A stretch of 64,000 nucleotides of DNA from Lactococcus sp. S-13 (lineage in GTDB: Bacteria; Bacillota; Bacilli; Lactobacillales; Streptococcaceae). Within the stretch, counting starts at the first letter, position 1. Every line of letters begins with the position of its first letter. Positions 29,028 to 40,288 of this stretch are shown here, in pieces. Position numbers and translations under genes: made by a program. The notes below the pieces were generated by a model. That model made no database searches. It was not told where the DNA came from and saw only the letters and a list, made by a program, of their open reading frames with translations. The stretch covers positions 2,046,001 to 2,110,000 of the forward strand of contig NZ_SDAK01000001.1 of NCBI RefSeq assembly GCF_004210295.1, read 5' to 3'.

Positions 29028-29360
29028 ATGCAAGCAAAATTTAAAGGGCAACTCGTTGAAGTTTGGAAAATTTGTCATCAACCGATTCATGAAAAATGGG
29101 TTCAAGAGGCTTTTGATAAGTCCCATATTTCTTGGAACGAGTGGAATAAGAACGTCTTGAATTTTGAAGCAGGTTCGGACGATTTGGCGTTGGTGGGAGA
29201 TTTTTTAGTCCAGAAAGAAGCTGGAAAATTTTACGTGGTTTCTAAGGAAAATATTCAACGGGATTTGGAATTCATTACATCGGAAGTCCCCAAAATTCAT
29301 TTGAAGACATGGAATACAAATGAGCAATGGAAATCTGATGAAAGTTACAAGGAAGGGTGA
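29028..29360 (+). CDS. Hypothetical protein, 110 aa
   Basis: Soluble, mixed charge, no TM and no motif I recognise (MQAKFKGQLVEVWKICHQ, ALVGDFLVQKEAGKFYVV). Good AAAGGAAAA ribosome-binding site and a near-consensus promoter about 45 nt upstream support expression. It stands alone between bglA and tRNA-Cys. Function unknown. Confidence 0.75.
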   Translation: MQAKFKGQLVEVWKICHQPIHEKWVQEAFDKSHISWNEWNKNVLNFEAGSDDLALVGDFLVQKEAGKFYVVSKENIQRDLEFITSEVPKIHLKTWNTNEQWKSDESYKEG

Positions 29361-29424
29361 AGGCTTGAAAGAATTGATTTTGTTTGGATGTCAAAAAAGC
29401 TTTATGAGAAGTGTGAGTTTATGC

Positions 29425-29453
29425 TTGCTATAAAATTGATTTTTCGCTATAAT
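29425..29453 (+). promoter_or_regulatory. tRNA-Cys promoter
   Basis: TTGCTA (29425-29430), 17 nt, TATAAT (29448-29453); the tRNA starts 12 nt later. Confidence 0.8.
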
Positions 29454-29465
29454 GGTTAATGTTAT

Positions 29466-29536
29466 GGCGGCGTAGTGAAGTGGTAACACATGGCTCTGCA
29501 AAAGCTTAATCGTCGGTTCAAATCCGACCGTCGCCT
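29466..29536 (+). tRNA. tRNA-Cys (GCA)
   Basis: 71-nt cloverleaf: acceptor GGCGGCG / CGTCGCC with one G-U, anticodon loop CTCTGCAAA with GCA, T-arm GTCGG-TTCAAAT-CCGAC, discriminator T. CCA is not encoded. Single tRNA with its own promoter and terminator. Confidence 0.95.
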
Positions 29537-29550
29537 TATACTTTCGATAT

Positions 29551-29580
29551 TTAAAACTACTTGAGAGGGTAGTTTTTTTC
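29551..29580 (+). terminator. Terminator after tRNA-Cys
   Basis: AAAACTAC / GTAGTTTT around a purine-rich loop, then TTTC. Confidence 0.8.
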
Positions 29581-29645
29581 TTTTTTTGAAAAATGAAAAT
29601 TTTGCGAACTTTGGACTTTGTGGTGTGATGTGTCGCACTTTTTTG

Positions 29646-31625
<1,980 letters not shown>

Positions 31626-31635
31626 GTTTTTGGGC

Positions 31636-31688
31636 AACAGAGAAATTGCTGACGTCACTTTTGGTCAGAGAAAATGCTGACGAAAAGT
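31636..31688. repeat. CTGACG-family pair
   Basis: AGAGAAATTGCTGACG and AGAGAAAATGCTGACG, CTGACG at 31649 and 31677 (spacing 28), directly after the ligA stop. Confidence 0.85.
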
Positions 31689-31756
31689 TTAACTCGGAAT
31701 AAAATGAAGTGATGATTTCTATTGAGAACTAAAGAATAGGGGATGAGGGTGACAAA

Positions 31757-32794
31757 ATGGTGAAAAAAAGAAAACGGGCACGTTTGATTTATAATCCAAG
31801 CAGTGGTCAAGAGTTGATGAAGAAAAATGTGGCTGATGTGCTGGATCGTTTGGAAGCGTTCGGTTATGAAGCGTCGGCTTTTCAGACAACGCCTCAAGAG
31901 CATTCAGCGCAAAATGAAGCAAGCCGTGCCACACAAGAGGAGTTTGATTTGATTGTGGCTGCCGGAGGCGATGGGACAATCAATGAAGTGGTTAACGGAA
32001 TTGCGCCTCATAAAAAGCGGCCAAAATTAGCGATTATTCCTGCAGGGACAACGAATGATTTTGCTCGAGCGCTCAAAATCCCTCGCAATAATCCGCTGGC
32101 TGCTGCCGAAATCATTGGCAAAAAACAGACTTTGCAGATTGATGTCGGAAAAGCAACAACAAGTGATGATAAGAGTAAATATTTTATCAACATTGCCGCT
32201 GGTGGGGCACTGACGGAACTGACTTATAGCGTTCCTTCTAACTTAAAGACCACGTTTGGTTATCTTGCTTATCTCTCTAAAGGTGCTGAATTACTGCCAC
32301 GGGTGAAAAAAGAAGATGTGCGGATTTATCATGACCACGGGACATTTGAAGGAAAAATTTCGATGTTTTTCGTTGCCCTGACCAACTCGGTGGGTGGTTT
32401 TGAAAAAATTGCACCAGATGCAAAGCTTGATGATGGTTTGTTTACTTTGATTTTGGTGAAGACAGATAAACTTTTTGAACTTATCGCGCTTTTGGCTATG
32501 GTTGCTAATGGCTCTGGAAAGCACATCACGGATCCTAATGTTGAATATATCAAATCCAGCTCAATCGAGATTGAACCTGTGGCCAATAAGAACGAAACCC
32601 TCATCAATCTTGACGGGGAGTTCGGGGGCAAGGCTCCTGTAAAATTTGATAATCTGAAAAATCATATTCAAATGTTTGTCAATCTTGATGAAATCAACGG
32701 GGCAAATTATATTGGTGAAGAAGATTCGCTTGCTTTGGAAGCAATGGCGCACAAATTTGCGCAAGAAGCGGGGCGAATTTCCACAGAAGAATAA
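31757..32794 (+). CDS. dgkB: Diacylglycerol kinase-family lipid kinase (DgkB-like)
   Basis: 345 aa. DAGK catalytic domain: AAGGDGTINEVVNG and PAGTTNDFARALKIP, then the C-terminal beta-sandwich (INLDGEFGGKAPVKF). Soluble DgkB recycles diacylglycerol from lipoteichoic acid synthesis into phosphatidate in Firmicutes. GAGGGTG precedes the ATG. Related sphingosine-type lipid kinases cannot be excluded by motif alone. Confidence 0.88.
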   Translation: MVKKRKRARLIYNPSSGQELMKKNVADVLDRLEAFGYEASAFQTTPQEHSAQNEASRATQEEFDLIVAAGGDGTINEVVNGIAPHKKRPKLAIIPAGTTNDFARALKIPRNNPLAAAEIIGKKQTLQIDVGKATTSDDKSKYFINIAAGGALTELTYSVPSNLKTTFGYLAYLSKGAELLPRVKKEDVRIYHDHGTFEGKISMFFVALTNSVGGFEKIAPDAKLDDGLFTLILVKTDKLFELIALLAMVANGSGKHITDPNVEYIKSSSIEIEPVANKNETLINLDGEFGGKAPVKFDNLKNHIQMFVNLDEINGANYIGEEDSLALEAMAHKFAQEAGRISTEE

Positions 32795-32800
32795 GAAATT

Positions 32801-32827
32801 ACCAGCCTTTTGGCTGGTCATTTTTTT
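32801..32827 (+). terminator. Terminator after dgkB
   Basis: ACCAGCC-TTTT-GGCTGGT, then CATTTTTTT. Confidence 0.9.
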
Positions 32828-32881
32828 GTGAAAGGTTGAAAATTTGTGCAAGATGTTCATTTTTTTTGGGCAGCTTTGTTC

Positions 32882-32910
32882 TTGAAGGACGAAAGCGCTT
32901 GCGGTAGAAT
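32882..32910 (+). promoter_or_regulatory. msmK promoter with internal cre site
   Basis: TTGAAG (32882-32887), 17 nt, TAGAAT (32905-32910). CGAAAGCGCTTGCG (32890-32903) fills the spacer and matches cre at 12 of 14 positions, so CcpA would block the promoter. Confidence 0.75.
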
Positions 32911-32943
32911 GGATTTATCATAAAAATGAACTGAGGAGAAAAA

Positions 32944-34080
32944 ATGACAACACTTAGCTTGGAAAAAATTTATAAAAAATATCCCAATGCGACACAATAT
33001 GCAGTTGAAGATTTCAACATTGACATCAAAGATAAGGAATTTATCGTCTTCGTTGGCCCTTCTGGTTGTGGGAAATCAACGACTTTGCGCATGGTTGCGG
33101 GGCTTGAAGATATTACTGAAGGCGAATTTAAGATTGATGGCAAAGTCATGAATGACGTAGCGCCAAAAGACCGCGATATCGCCATGGTTTTCCAAAACTA
33201 TGCCCTCTATCCGCACATGACTGTTTTTGATAACATGGCTTTTGGGCTGAAGTTGCGTAAATTCAAAAAAGATGAAATCAAACGCCGTGTTGAAGAAGCT
33301 GCTGCAATTTTGGGCTTGTCTGATCTTCTTGATCGTAAACCAGCTGACCTGTCTGGTGGTCAACGTCAACGTGTGGCGATGGGACGTGCGATTGTCCGTG
33401 ATGCCAAGGTCTTTCTGATGGATGAACCTTTATCAAACTTGGACGCCAAGTTGCGTGTGTCTATGCGTACTGAAATTGCCAAAATCCACCGTCGTATCGG
33501 TGCGACAACCATCTACGTTACCCACGACCAAACCGAAGCCATGACTTTGGCTGACCGGATTGTTATCATGTCTTCTTCACCAAATGCGGATAAGACAGGG
33601 ACTGTTGGACGCGTTGAACAAATCGGTAGCCCACAAGAACTTTACAATGAACCTGCTAATAAATTTGTTGCAGGCTTTATCGGAAGTCCGGCGATGAATT
33701 TCTTTAATGTCAAAGTGACCAATGGCAAATTGACCAATAATGAAGGCTTTGACATGGATCTTCCTGAAGGCAAGGCAAAATTACTTAAAGAGCAAGGCTA
33801 CGAAGGCAAAGAACTGATTCTTGGAATCCGTCCAGAAGATATTCAAGCGAGCAATTTGGCTCAACAAGCTTACCCTAATCAAACGGTTGAAGCTGAGGTT
33901 GTCGTTTCTGAATTACTCGGTGCCGAAACAATGCTATACTTGAAAACAGGCTCTACTGAATTTGTCTCTCGTGTTGAAGCGCGTGATTTCCGCGAACCAG
34001 GCGAAAAAATTGTGTTGGCTTTAAATCTAAGCAAAGCCCATTTCTTTGATGCAACAACTGAAAAACGCATCACAGATTAA
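32944..34080 (+). CDS. msmK: Multi-sugar ABC transporter ATPase (MsmK/UgpC)
   Basis: 378 aa. Walker A GPSGCGKSTT, signature LSGGQRQRVAMGR, Walker B VFLMDEPLSNLD, switch VTHDQTEAM, then the regulatory TOBE/OB domain (ILGIRPEDI). In streptococci MsmK energises several sugar importers encoded elsewhere; as here, no permease genes are adjacent. Carbon catabolite control is supported by the cre in its promoter. Confidence 0.94.
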   Translation: MTTLSLEKIYKKYPNATQYAVEDFNIDIKDKEFIVFVGPSGCGKSTTLRMVAGLEDITEGEFKIDGKVMNDVAPKDRDIAMVFQNYALYPHMTVFDNMAFGLKLRKFKKDEIKRRVEEAAAILGLSDLLDRKPADLSGGQRQRVAMGRAIVRDAKVFLMDEPLSNLDAKLRVSMRTEIAKIHRRIGATTIYVTHDQTEAMTLADRIVIMSSSPNADKTGTVGRVEQIGSPQELYNEPANKFVAGFIGSPAMNFFNVKVTNGKLTNNEGFDMDLPEGKAKLLKEQGYEGKELILGIRPEDIQASNLAQQAYPNQTVEAEVVVSELLGAETMLYLKTGSTEFVSRVEARDFREPGEKIVLALNLSKAHFFDATTEKRITD

Positions 34081-34102
34081 AATGATTCATGCTTTTCCTC
34101 TG

Positions 34103-34136
34103 AAAGTTTCCGTCACATGGTTGGCGGAAACTTTTT
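34103..34136 (+). terminator. Terminator after msmK
   Basis: AAGTTTCCG and CGGAAACTT arms with a 12-nt loop and TTTTT. Confidence 0.85.
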
Positions 34137-34147
34137 TGCTTACCAAA

Positions 34148-34210
34148 ATTTCGTCAGCAAAATCTCTGGTGTTTCTGTGCCGAAATAAATTTCGTCAGCA
34201 AAATCTCTGC
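34148..34210. repeat. Two reverse-oriented CTGACG units, 41 nt apart
   Basis: TCGTCAGCAAAATCTCT begins at 34151 and 34192. The linker between them (TTCTGTGCCGAAATAAAT) is nearly the same as in the array at 41712-41768. Confidence 0.9.
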
Positions 34211-34269
34211 TGATAAGCCGATGTAAAAGATAGTTGACACTCTACCTGCTCAACATTTTAAGTTTAAAA

Positions 34270-34278
34270 TGCTAAAAT
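34270..34278 (+). promoter_or_regulatory. Candidate extended -10 for nifJ
   Basis: TGCTAAAAT; a TTGACA at 34234-34239 is too far away to pair with it. The leader would be about 120 nt and contains GGCAAAATTTGCC. Confidence 0.4.
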
Positions 34279-34406
34279 GGGTTTAGTCAAAATTTTAAAA
34301 TGAAAGCTCTTGGAAATCGGGCAAAATTTGCCGCGTGCAAGCAATGACACCGTTTGTGACGTTAAAATTTATCAAATAATTGCTTTCTTAAAAAGGTTTG
34401 AAAAAA

Positions 34407-37400
34407 ATGAAAAAAACAATGGACGGAAACATGGCGGCAGCACATATTGCTTACGCCTTTTCAGAAATTGCTGTGATTTACCCAATTACGCCAAGTTCAC
34501 CTATGGCCGACTACACCGATGCTTGGTCAGTCGCTGGACGCAAGAATATTTGGGGACAAACGTTAAAAATCACAGAAATGCAATCAGAAGCCGGTGCAGC
34601 AGGTGCCATGCACGGTGTTCTCAAAACAGGTGGCCTCGCAACGACCTACACTGCTTCACAGGGCCTCCTTTTAATGTTGCCCAATATGTATAAAATGGCG
34701 GGCGAGCTTTTACCCTCTGTTATTCACGTGGCAGCGCGCGCTGTGGCGGCTGGTGCGCTCAATATTTTTGGCGACCAATCTGACGTCATGTCGGCGCGCT
34801 CGACAGGTTTTGCCATGCTGGCGGAGTCTAGTGTGCAAGAGGTCATGGATTTGTCAGCTGTTGCGCATTTAGCGACCTTAGAAGCCTCTGTTCCCTTTTT
34901 AAATTTCTTCGATGGTTTTCGGACGTCCCATGAAATTCAAAAAATCGATGTGATCGATTATCAGGACTTGGCGCCGATGGTCAATCAAGAAAAATTAGCC
35001 GAATTTCGGGCGCGTGCTATGAACCCTGAGCATCCGACGGTTTCTGGAACCAATCAAAATTCCGATCTTTATTTTCAACAACGTGAAACGGTCAATCGCT
35101 ATTATGATGCACTCCCAGCCATTGTCCAAAAATACATGGGTAAAATCAATGCGTTGCGTGGTACTGCTTATGATTTGGTCAATTATTATGGGGCAGCTGA
35201 TGCTACAGAAATCATTGTTTCTATGGGCTCAGTAGCTGGAACGATTGAGCAAACCGTGGATTATTTGAATGGGCAAGGGCGCAAAGTCGGCTTTTTGAAC
35301 ATTCGTCTCTATCGTCCATTTCCGCTGGAAAATTTCCTAGAAAAATTGCCAAATACCGTCCAATCGGTGGCCGTTTTAGACCGAACCAAAGAATCTGGCT
35401 CTAACGGCGAACCTCTTTTCTTAGATGTCCAATCAGCCCTCTTTGACCACAGCGTGAAAGTTATCGGAGGTCGCTATGGTATCGGTGGCAAAGATACACG
35501 TCCTGAGCATATTGTGGCGGTTTTTGATGAGCTTTTAAAAGCAAAATCAAAACGAATTTTCACCATTGGGATTGATGATGACGTGACTAATTTGTCATTG
35601 AATGCACCAGAAGTCTTAGATTTGACCCCTGCGGACACTTTCCAGGCAAAATTCTGGGGCTTTGGTTCAGATGGAACGGTTGGTGCCAACAAAGCCGCCA
35701 TTAAAATCATTGGTGACCATACGGACAAATACGTTCAAGCCGCTTTTGAATACGATTCTAAAAAATCTGGTGGTTTGACCATTTCGCATTTGCGTTTTGG
35801 CGACTCGCCAATCAAATCGGAATATATGACAGCAACATTGGACTTTGTGGCTTGTCATAATACGACTTATGTGCGCAAGTATGATTTGACCAAGCGTTTG
35901 AAAGCTGGTGGAACCCTTTTGCTCAATACCTCGTGGGATGATGAGCGTTTGGCCAAAAATCTTCCTGCTGCACTTAAACGCTATATTGGTGAGAATAAGA
36001 TCAGATTTTATACGATTGACGCGGTGAAAATTGCCAGAAAGACAGGATTAGACCGTCGAATCAATACGATTATGCAAGTCGCTTTCTTCAAATTGGCAAA
36101 TGTCATGCCTTTTGATGAAGCATACGAAATCTTGAAAAAAGACGCGCAAAAATATGCGAAAAAATCACCAACAATTGTCAAGCAAAATTTGGCAGCAATG
36201 GAAGAAGCTCTGAGTGGACTTCACGAAGTGAAAGTTCCTGAAGATTGGGCACAAACGAAAGAAGCCTCCCTGAAGCCTCTCGAGGCGACATCAGCACGCA
36301 AAAAATATGTTTTTGAGATTGTCAATAAAACCAACGCATTTGAGGGGGATGAACTTTCGGTGCAAGATTTAGTCGCTAATGGAATGACGTTTGGTGAAGC
36401 GCCACTAGGGACGGCAGCAGTCGAAAAACGCGGCATTGCGCTGGAAGTTCCCGAATGGAACGCAGCGGCTTGTATCCAATGTAACGAATGTGCCTTTGTC
36501 TGCCCTCATGCAGCCATTCGACCATTTCTTGCTGATGAAGATGAGTGGAACACAGCTCCAGAAGGCTTCCATGTCATGGATTACAAAGCTTCTGACGGCT
36601 TAAAATATCGGATTCAAGTCTCGGTGGAAGATTGTACAGGCTGTGGACTTTGTGTCGAAGCTTGTCCGAAAAAAGGCGATGCACTCAAAATGGTTCCTTA
36701 CGAAGGACAACAAGAACAAGCGGTCAACTGGGCATTTGCTCAAACGCTGAAAACAAAAGCAAATCCCGCCCGTCAAGGAACGATTGTTGGTACACAATTT
36801 GAAAAGCCGCTCTTTGAGTTTTCGGGGGCTTGTTCAGGATGTGGAGAAACGCCATATATCAAGCTTTTGACGCAGATGTTTGGAGAGCGCATGATGATTT
36901 CTAACGCCACTGGCTGCTCGGCCATCTATGGCGGAACCCAAGCGACACCTTATGCGACAAATGAAGCGGGCGAAGGGCCTGCTTGGTCAAATTCACTTTT
37001 TGAAGATAATGCAGAGTACGGTTACGGAATGTGGCTGGCTTCACAAACCCGTCGACAAACATTAGCCAGCCAAGTTTTGGCGGCTATGCCTGAGATGTCT
37101 CCAGACTTGCAAGCCTTGGCTCAAGATTGGGTTGCCCATCTGGACGATTCTCAAGGAACGCGAGCGCGTGCTGAGAAATTAAAGGCGCTTCTTGCGACTG
37201 AACAACACCATTCACCTAAATTACAGGCTATTTATCACCAAAAAGACCAGTTGGTCAAACCAACCCAATGGATTTTTGGTGGAGACGGTTGGGCTTATGA
37301 TATTGGTTTTGGTGGGCTGGATCATGTGGTGGCTTCTGGGGCTGATGTCAATATTTTGATTATGGATAATGAAGTCTACGCTAACACGGGAGGTCAAGTT

Positions 37401-38081
37401 TCCAAGGCGACTCCGGCTTCTGCCATTGCCCAATTTGCAGCAGGCGGAAAAGGGGGGGCCAAGAAGGATTTGGGCGCTATGCTCATGACTTATGACAACG
37501 TCTATGTGGCGCAGATTGCCTCTGGTGCCAACATGATGCAAACCATCAAAGCCTTTGACGAAGCGGAAAAACACCAAGGGCCGTCTGTAATCATTGCTTA
37601 CACGCCATGTATTTCACACGGGCTTTATGAAGGGATGCAAGCGTCACTGGATGAGGCTAAAGAAGCCGTAAATTCTGGTTATTGGCAACTCTACCGCTAC
37701 AATCCTGCTCTTGAAGAAGTGGGTAAAAACCCGATGGTACTTGATTTTAAAAAGCCTGATTTTACTCAAGTGCGTCCATTCTTGCTCAAGCAAGCCCGTT
37801 TTGGTAATCTTTTGAAAATCAATGCTGAACAAGCTGAAAGGCTGTATGCTAAGGCGGCTGCGGATGCACGTAAACGTTTTGTGCGCTACGCACGCTTGTC
37901 GGGAGATTTAGATAAATTTATGGCTAAAGAAGCCAAAGCACTGGCTAAAAAGGCTGGGGAAAATCTAGAAGCTCCAAAAGAAGCAGTCGTTCGGGAGAAA
38001 AAAGTACGAACGGTTGACCCTGAACGTGAAGCCAGACGCGCTGCTCGCCGCGCCGAACGTGAAGCAAAAAAAGTAAAATAA
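34407..38081 (+). CDS. nifJ: Pyruvate:ferredoxin/flavodoxin oxidoreductase
   Basis: 1224 aa single-chain PFOR converting pyruvate and CoA to acetyl-CoA, CO2 and reduced ferredoxin or flavodoxin. Seen: N-terminal domain (GNMAAAHIAYAFSEIAVIYPITPSSPMADY in parts), two 4Fe-4S sites (CIQCNECAFVCP and CTGCGLCVEACP), proximal cluster CSGCGETPY, TPP motif GDGWAYDIGFGG and NEVYANTGGQ. The end is a strongly charged tail (EREARRAARRAEREAKKVK). ATG 34407 follows AAAAGG; a TTG at 34398 is less likely. Oxygen-sensitive enzyme, so use under anaerobiosis is expected. Confidence 0.94.
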   Translation: MKKTMDGNMAAAHIAYAFSEIAVIYPITPSSPMADYTDAWSVAGRKNIWGQTLKITEMQSEAGAAGAMHGVLKTGGLATTYTASQGLLLMLPNMYKMAGELLPSVIHVAARAVAAGALNIFGDQSDVMSARSTGFAMLAESSVQEVMDLSAVAHLATLEASVPFLNFFDGFRTSHEIQKIDVIDYQDLAPMVNQEKLAEFRARAMNPEHPTVSGTNQNSDLYFQQRETVNRYYDALPAIVQKYMGKINALRGTAYDLVNYYGAADATEIIVSMGSVAGTIEQTVDYLNGQGRKVGFLNIRLYRPFPLENFLEKLPNTVQSVAVLDRTKESGSNGEPLFLDVQSALFDHSVKVIGGRYGIGGKDTRPEHIVAVFDELLKAKSKRIFTIGIDDDVTNLSLNAPEVLDLTPADTFQAKFWGFGSDGTVGANKAAIKIIGDHTDKYVQAAFEYDSKKSGGLTISHLRFGDSPIKSEYMTATLDFVACHNTTYVRKYDLTKRLKAGGTLLLNTSWDDERLAKNLPAALKRYIGENKIRFYTIDAVKIARKTGLDRRINTIMQVAFFKLANVMPFDEAYEILKKDAQKYAKKSPTIVKQNLAAMEEALSGLHEVKVPEDWAQTKEASLKPLEATSARKKYVFEIVNKTNAFEGDELSVQDLVANGMTFGEAPLGTAAVEKRGIALEVPEWNAAACIQCNECAFVCPHAAIRPFLADEDEWNTAPEGFHVMDYKASDGLKYRIQVSVEDCTGCGLCVEACPKKGDALKMVPYEGQQEQAVNWAFAQTLKTKANPARQGTIVGTQFEKPLFEFSGACSGCGETPYIKLLTQMFGERMMISNATGCSAIYGGTQATPYATNEAGEGPAWSNSLFEDNAEYGYGMWLASQTRRQTLASQVLAAMPEMSPDLQALAQDWVAHLDDSQGTRARAEKLKALLATEQHHSPKLQAIYHQKDQLVKPTQWIFGGDGWAYDIGFGGLDHVVASGADVNILIMDNEVYANTGGQVSKATPASAIAQFAAGGKGGAKKDLGAMLMTYDNVYVAQIASGANMMQTIKAFDEAEKHQGPSVIIAYTPCISHGLYEGMQASLDEAKEAVNSGYWQLYRYNPALEEVGKNPMVLDFKKPDFTQVRPFLLKQARFGNLLKINAEQAERLYAKAAADARKRFVRYARLSGDLDKFMAKEAKALAKKAGENLEAPKEAVVREKKVRTVDPEREARRAARRAEREAKKVK

Positions 38082-38085
38082 AACA

Positions 38086-38114
38086 AAAAATCTCGTCAGT
38101 TGGCGAGATTTTTG
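38086..38114 (+). terminator. Terminator after nifJ
   Basis: AAATCTCG / CGAGATTT arms with loop TCAGTTGG, then TT; the arm and loop include CGTCAG. Confidence 0.85.
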
Positions 38115-38116
38115 CC

Positions 38117-38178
38117 AGAGAAAATGCTGACGTAAATTTCCGTCAGTAAATTGGTCGGCTCAAAAGACTTTCGTCAGC
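38117..38178. repeat. CTGACG-family cluster after nifJ
   Basis: Exact 20-mer GAGAAAATGCTGACGTAAAT at 38118-38137, opposed CGTCAG at 38141 and another at 38172 (spacing 31). TGATATAAT at 38214-38222 begins the next promoter. Confidence 0.88.
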
Positions 38179-38254
38179 ATTTTGGCAGTAAATCAGCAGT
38201 TCTCTTAAAATTTTGATATAATTAAACTAATAATTACGAAAAGGAGGGAGAATA

Positions 38255-39133
38255 TTGACGGATTTTAATCAATTTTTTAACCCTGAATTTTGGCAAAAAA
38301 TTTTTGAACTGAATCAATCTCCCTTGCGACTTGCAGTTGCGGCTTTGGATTTGGCAATTGTTAGCTTTTTCCTCTATCAAGCCATTCGCTTTGTTCAAGG
38401 AACTAAACTGATGACATTGGTTCGCGGAGTCATTATCTTTGTTTTCATCCGAATCATTGCGGGTTTGATTGGTCTGACGACGGTGGAATGGCTACTCAAT
38501 CAGGTCATTACTTACGGGGTGATCGCGGGAGTCATCATTTTCCAGCCCGAAATCAGACGTGCGCTGGAAGGCTTGGGGCGGACAACAACCTTGTTTACAC
38601 CGACGAAAAAGGGCAGTTTGGATGGGCATATTTCGGCTTATGAAAAATCATTTGCTTATATGTCTGAGCGAAAAATTGGTGCTTTAATCGCAATTGAGCA
38701 GGGACAAAACCTCAATGAATTTGTCAGCAGCGGCATTCGCTTGGATGCCGATATCACGAGCGAGTTAATTATCAATATTTTTATCCCGAACACGCCTTTG
38801 CATGACGGGGCTGTGATTGTGCAGGGAAATAAAATTGCGGTGACAAGTGCATATTTGCCGCTGACCGAAAAGTCGGGAATTTCAAAGCAATTTGGAACGC
38901 GCCACCGGGCAGCAATTGGACTTTCAGAAGTTTCGGATGCGCTGATTTTAGTGGTTTCTGAGGAGACGGGTGGCATTTCAATTGCCCACAATGGTGAATT
39001 TTTCGCTGATATTTCTAAAGAAAGATTCCACGATATTTTGTCAGAGATTTTATTGCCAAAAATCACCAAAGCAGGCAGATCAGCAGGATTTTTAAGACGA
39101 AAAAGAGAGACGGAGGACGAAAATGGGAAATAA
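38255..39133 (+). CDS. cdaA: Diadenylate cyclase CdaA
   Basis: 292 aa membrane enzyme making c-di-AMP from two ATP. Three hydrophobic segments in residues 20-95, then the DAC domain with PLHDGAVIVQGN (DGA) and GTRHRAAIG (RHR). It starts at TTG 38255, well spaced from AAAGGAGGGAG. Extended -10 TGATATAAT lies upstream. First gene of cdaA-cdaR-glmM. Confidence 0.95.
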   Translation: MTDFNQFFNPEFWQKIFELNQSPLRLAVAALDLAIVSFFLYQAIRFVQGTKLMTLVRGVIIFVFIRIIAGLIGLTTVEWLLNQVITYGVIAGVIIFQPEIRRALEGLGRTTTLFTPTKKGSLDGHISAYEKSFAYMSERKIGALIAIEQGQNLNEFVSSGIRLDADITSELIINIFIPNTPLHDGAVIVQGNKIAVTSAYLPLTEKSGISKQFGTRHRAAIGLSEVSDALILVVSEETGGISIAHNGEFFADISKERFHDILSEILLPKITKAGRSAGFLRRKRETEDENGK

Positions 39134-40079
39134 GTTTTTCAACTCACGACTTTTCTATGTTTTAGCTTCAGTTTTCTTTGCAATTATCCTCTTTTTCAAT
39201 GCGAATGCCACTTCAATTCGCAATGAGACGGGAAATAATTCGGCGGGCGAGGTCTATACAGCGACCATTAACAACGTTCCGATTGAGCTGAAATATGACA
39301 CGACCAATTATTTTGTGAGTGGTTATACGAGTACAGCAACGGTTCATTTATCAGGTTATAACCGTTTATCGATTACAAATGAAGAAAATGTGGACACACG
39401 TAAATTTTATTTGAGTATGGATTTGAGTAAATATAAGGTGGGTAAAGTTGATGTTCCTGTCCGGATTGAATCCCTGCCAAGTGCTGTGACGGCAACGATT
39501 TCGCCGAAAACAATGAACGTGACCATTGAGAAAAAGGCCTCTGAAGAGTTCGAGGTTACACCAAAAGTTGATCCGACGCAGCTGCCGACAGGCTTCACCA
39601 TTGCCACACAATCGGTCAATGATCAGACGGTTAAAGTGACAGCAGGTAAGGAGAGCATCACGCAAATAGCGGCGATTGTAGCCGCGTTGCCGAGTGATGT
39701 GACGCTGACTGATAACTACGCAGGGACAGTGACCTTGCACGCGGTAGATAGCACGGGTAAAATTTTGCCGGCACAAATCTCACCAGCAACGACGCATCTC
39801 AAAGTGTTAGTCAACAAATTGACCAAAAAAGTGCCGATTGAGTTGAAAACGACGGGAACTTTGGACAAGTCCCTTTCAGAAATGAAAACGAAACTTTCAG
39901 CGGATACGGTCACTATTTCTGGCGAAGAAAGCAGTTTGGATGCCATTACAAAAATTCCGGCAAACATTAGTGTCACAGGTGTGACCAAGGAAACCAAAGT
40001 CAAAGTTCCTTTGAGTGCAAGCGGCGTGACCCTTGACCCCAAAGAGATTGAAGTCACTTTGATTCCGGTCAAAAAATAA
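39123..40079 (+). CDS. cdaR: CdaA regulator CdaR, YbbR domains
   Basis: 318 aa with one N-terminal TM (FYVLASVFFAIILFFNANA) and extracellular repeats of the YbbR type (VEIRIESLP-like strands recur). CdaR binds CdaA and tunes c-di-AMP output. Overlaps cdaA by 11 nt. Confidence 0.92.
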   Translation: MGNKFFNSRLFYVLASVFFAIILFFNANATSIRNETGNNSAGEVYTATINNVPIELKYDTTNYFVSGYTSTATVHLSGYNRLSITNEENVDTRKFYLSMDLSKYKVGKVDVPVRIESLPSAVTATISPKTMNVTIEKKASEEFEVTPKVDPTQLPTGFTIATQSVNDQTVKVTAGKESITQIAAIVAALPSDVTLTDNYAGTVTLHAVDSTGKILPAQISPATTHLKVLVNKLTKKVPIELKTTGTLDKSLSEMKTKLSADTVTISGEESSLDAITKIPANISVTGVTKETKVKVPLSASGVTLDPKEIEVTLIPVKK

Positions 40080-40085
40080 TAAGAG

Positions 40086-40225
40086 AACGAGAAAATTTAC
40101 TGACGCAACTGCAATTTTGGCGTCAGTGACAGAGAAATTACTGACGCAACTGCAATTTTGGCGTCAGTGACAGAGAAATTACTGACGCAAATCAAAAAGC
40201 GGTAGAAAAAACGCTGACGTAATTT
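40086..40225. repeat. Tandem array of 41-bp CTGACG units between cdaR and glmM
   Basis: CTGACG starts at 40100, 40141 and 40182 (41 nt apart) and again at 40214 (32). The first two units carry an 8-bp stem ACTGACGC / GCGTCAGT around 13 nt. The array interrupts an otherwise tight operon. Confidence 0.95.
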
Positions 40226-40288
40226 TCTCACACCAAAAGACCCAGCGCGGTCAAAAAAATAAGCAACAAGAAAAATGGAGATAAAAAA

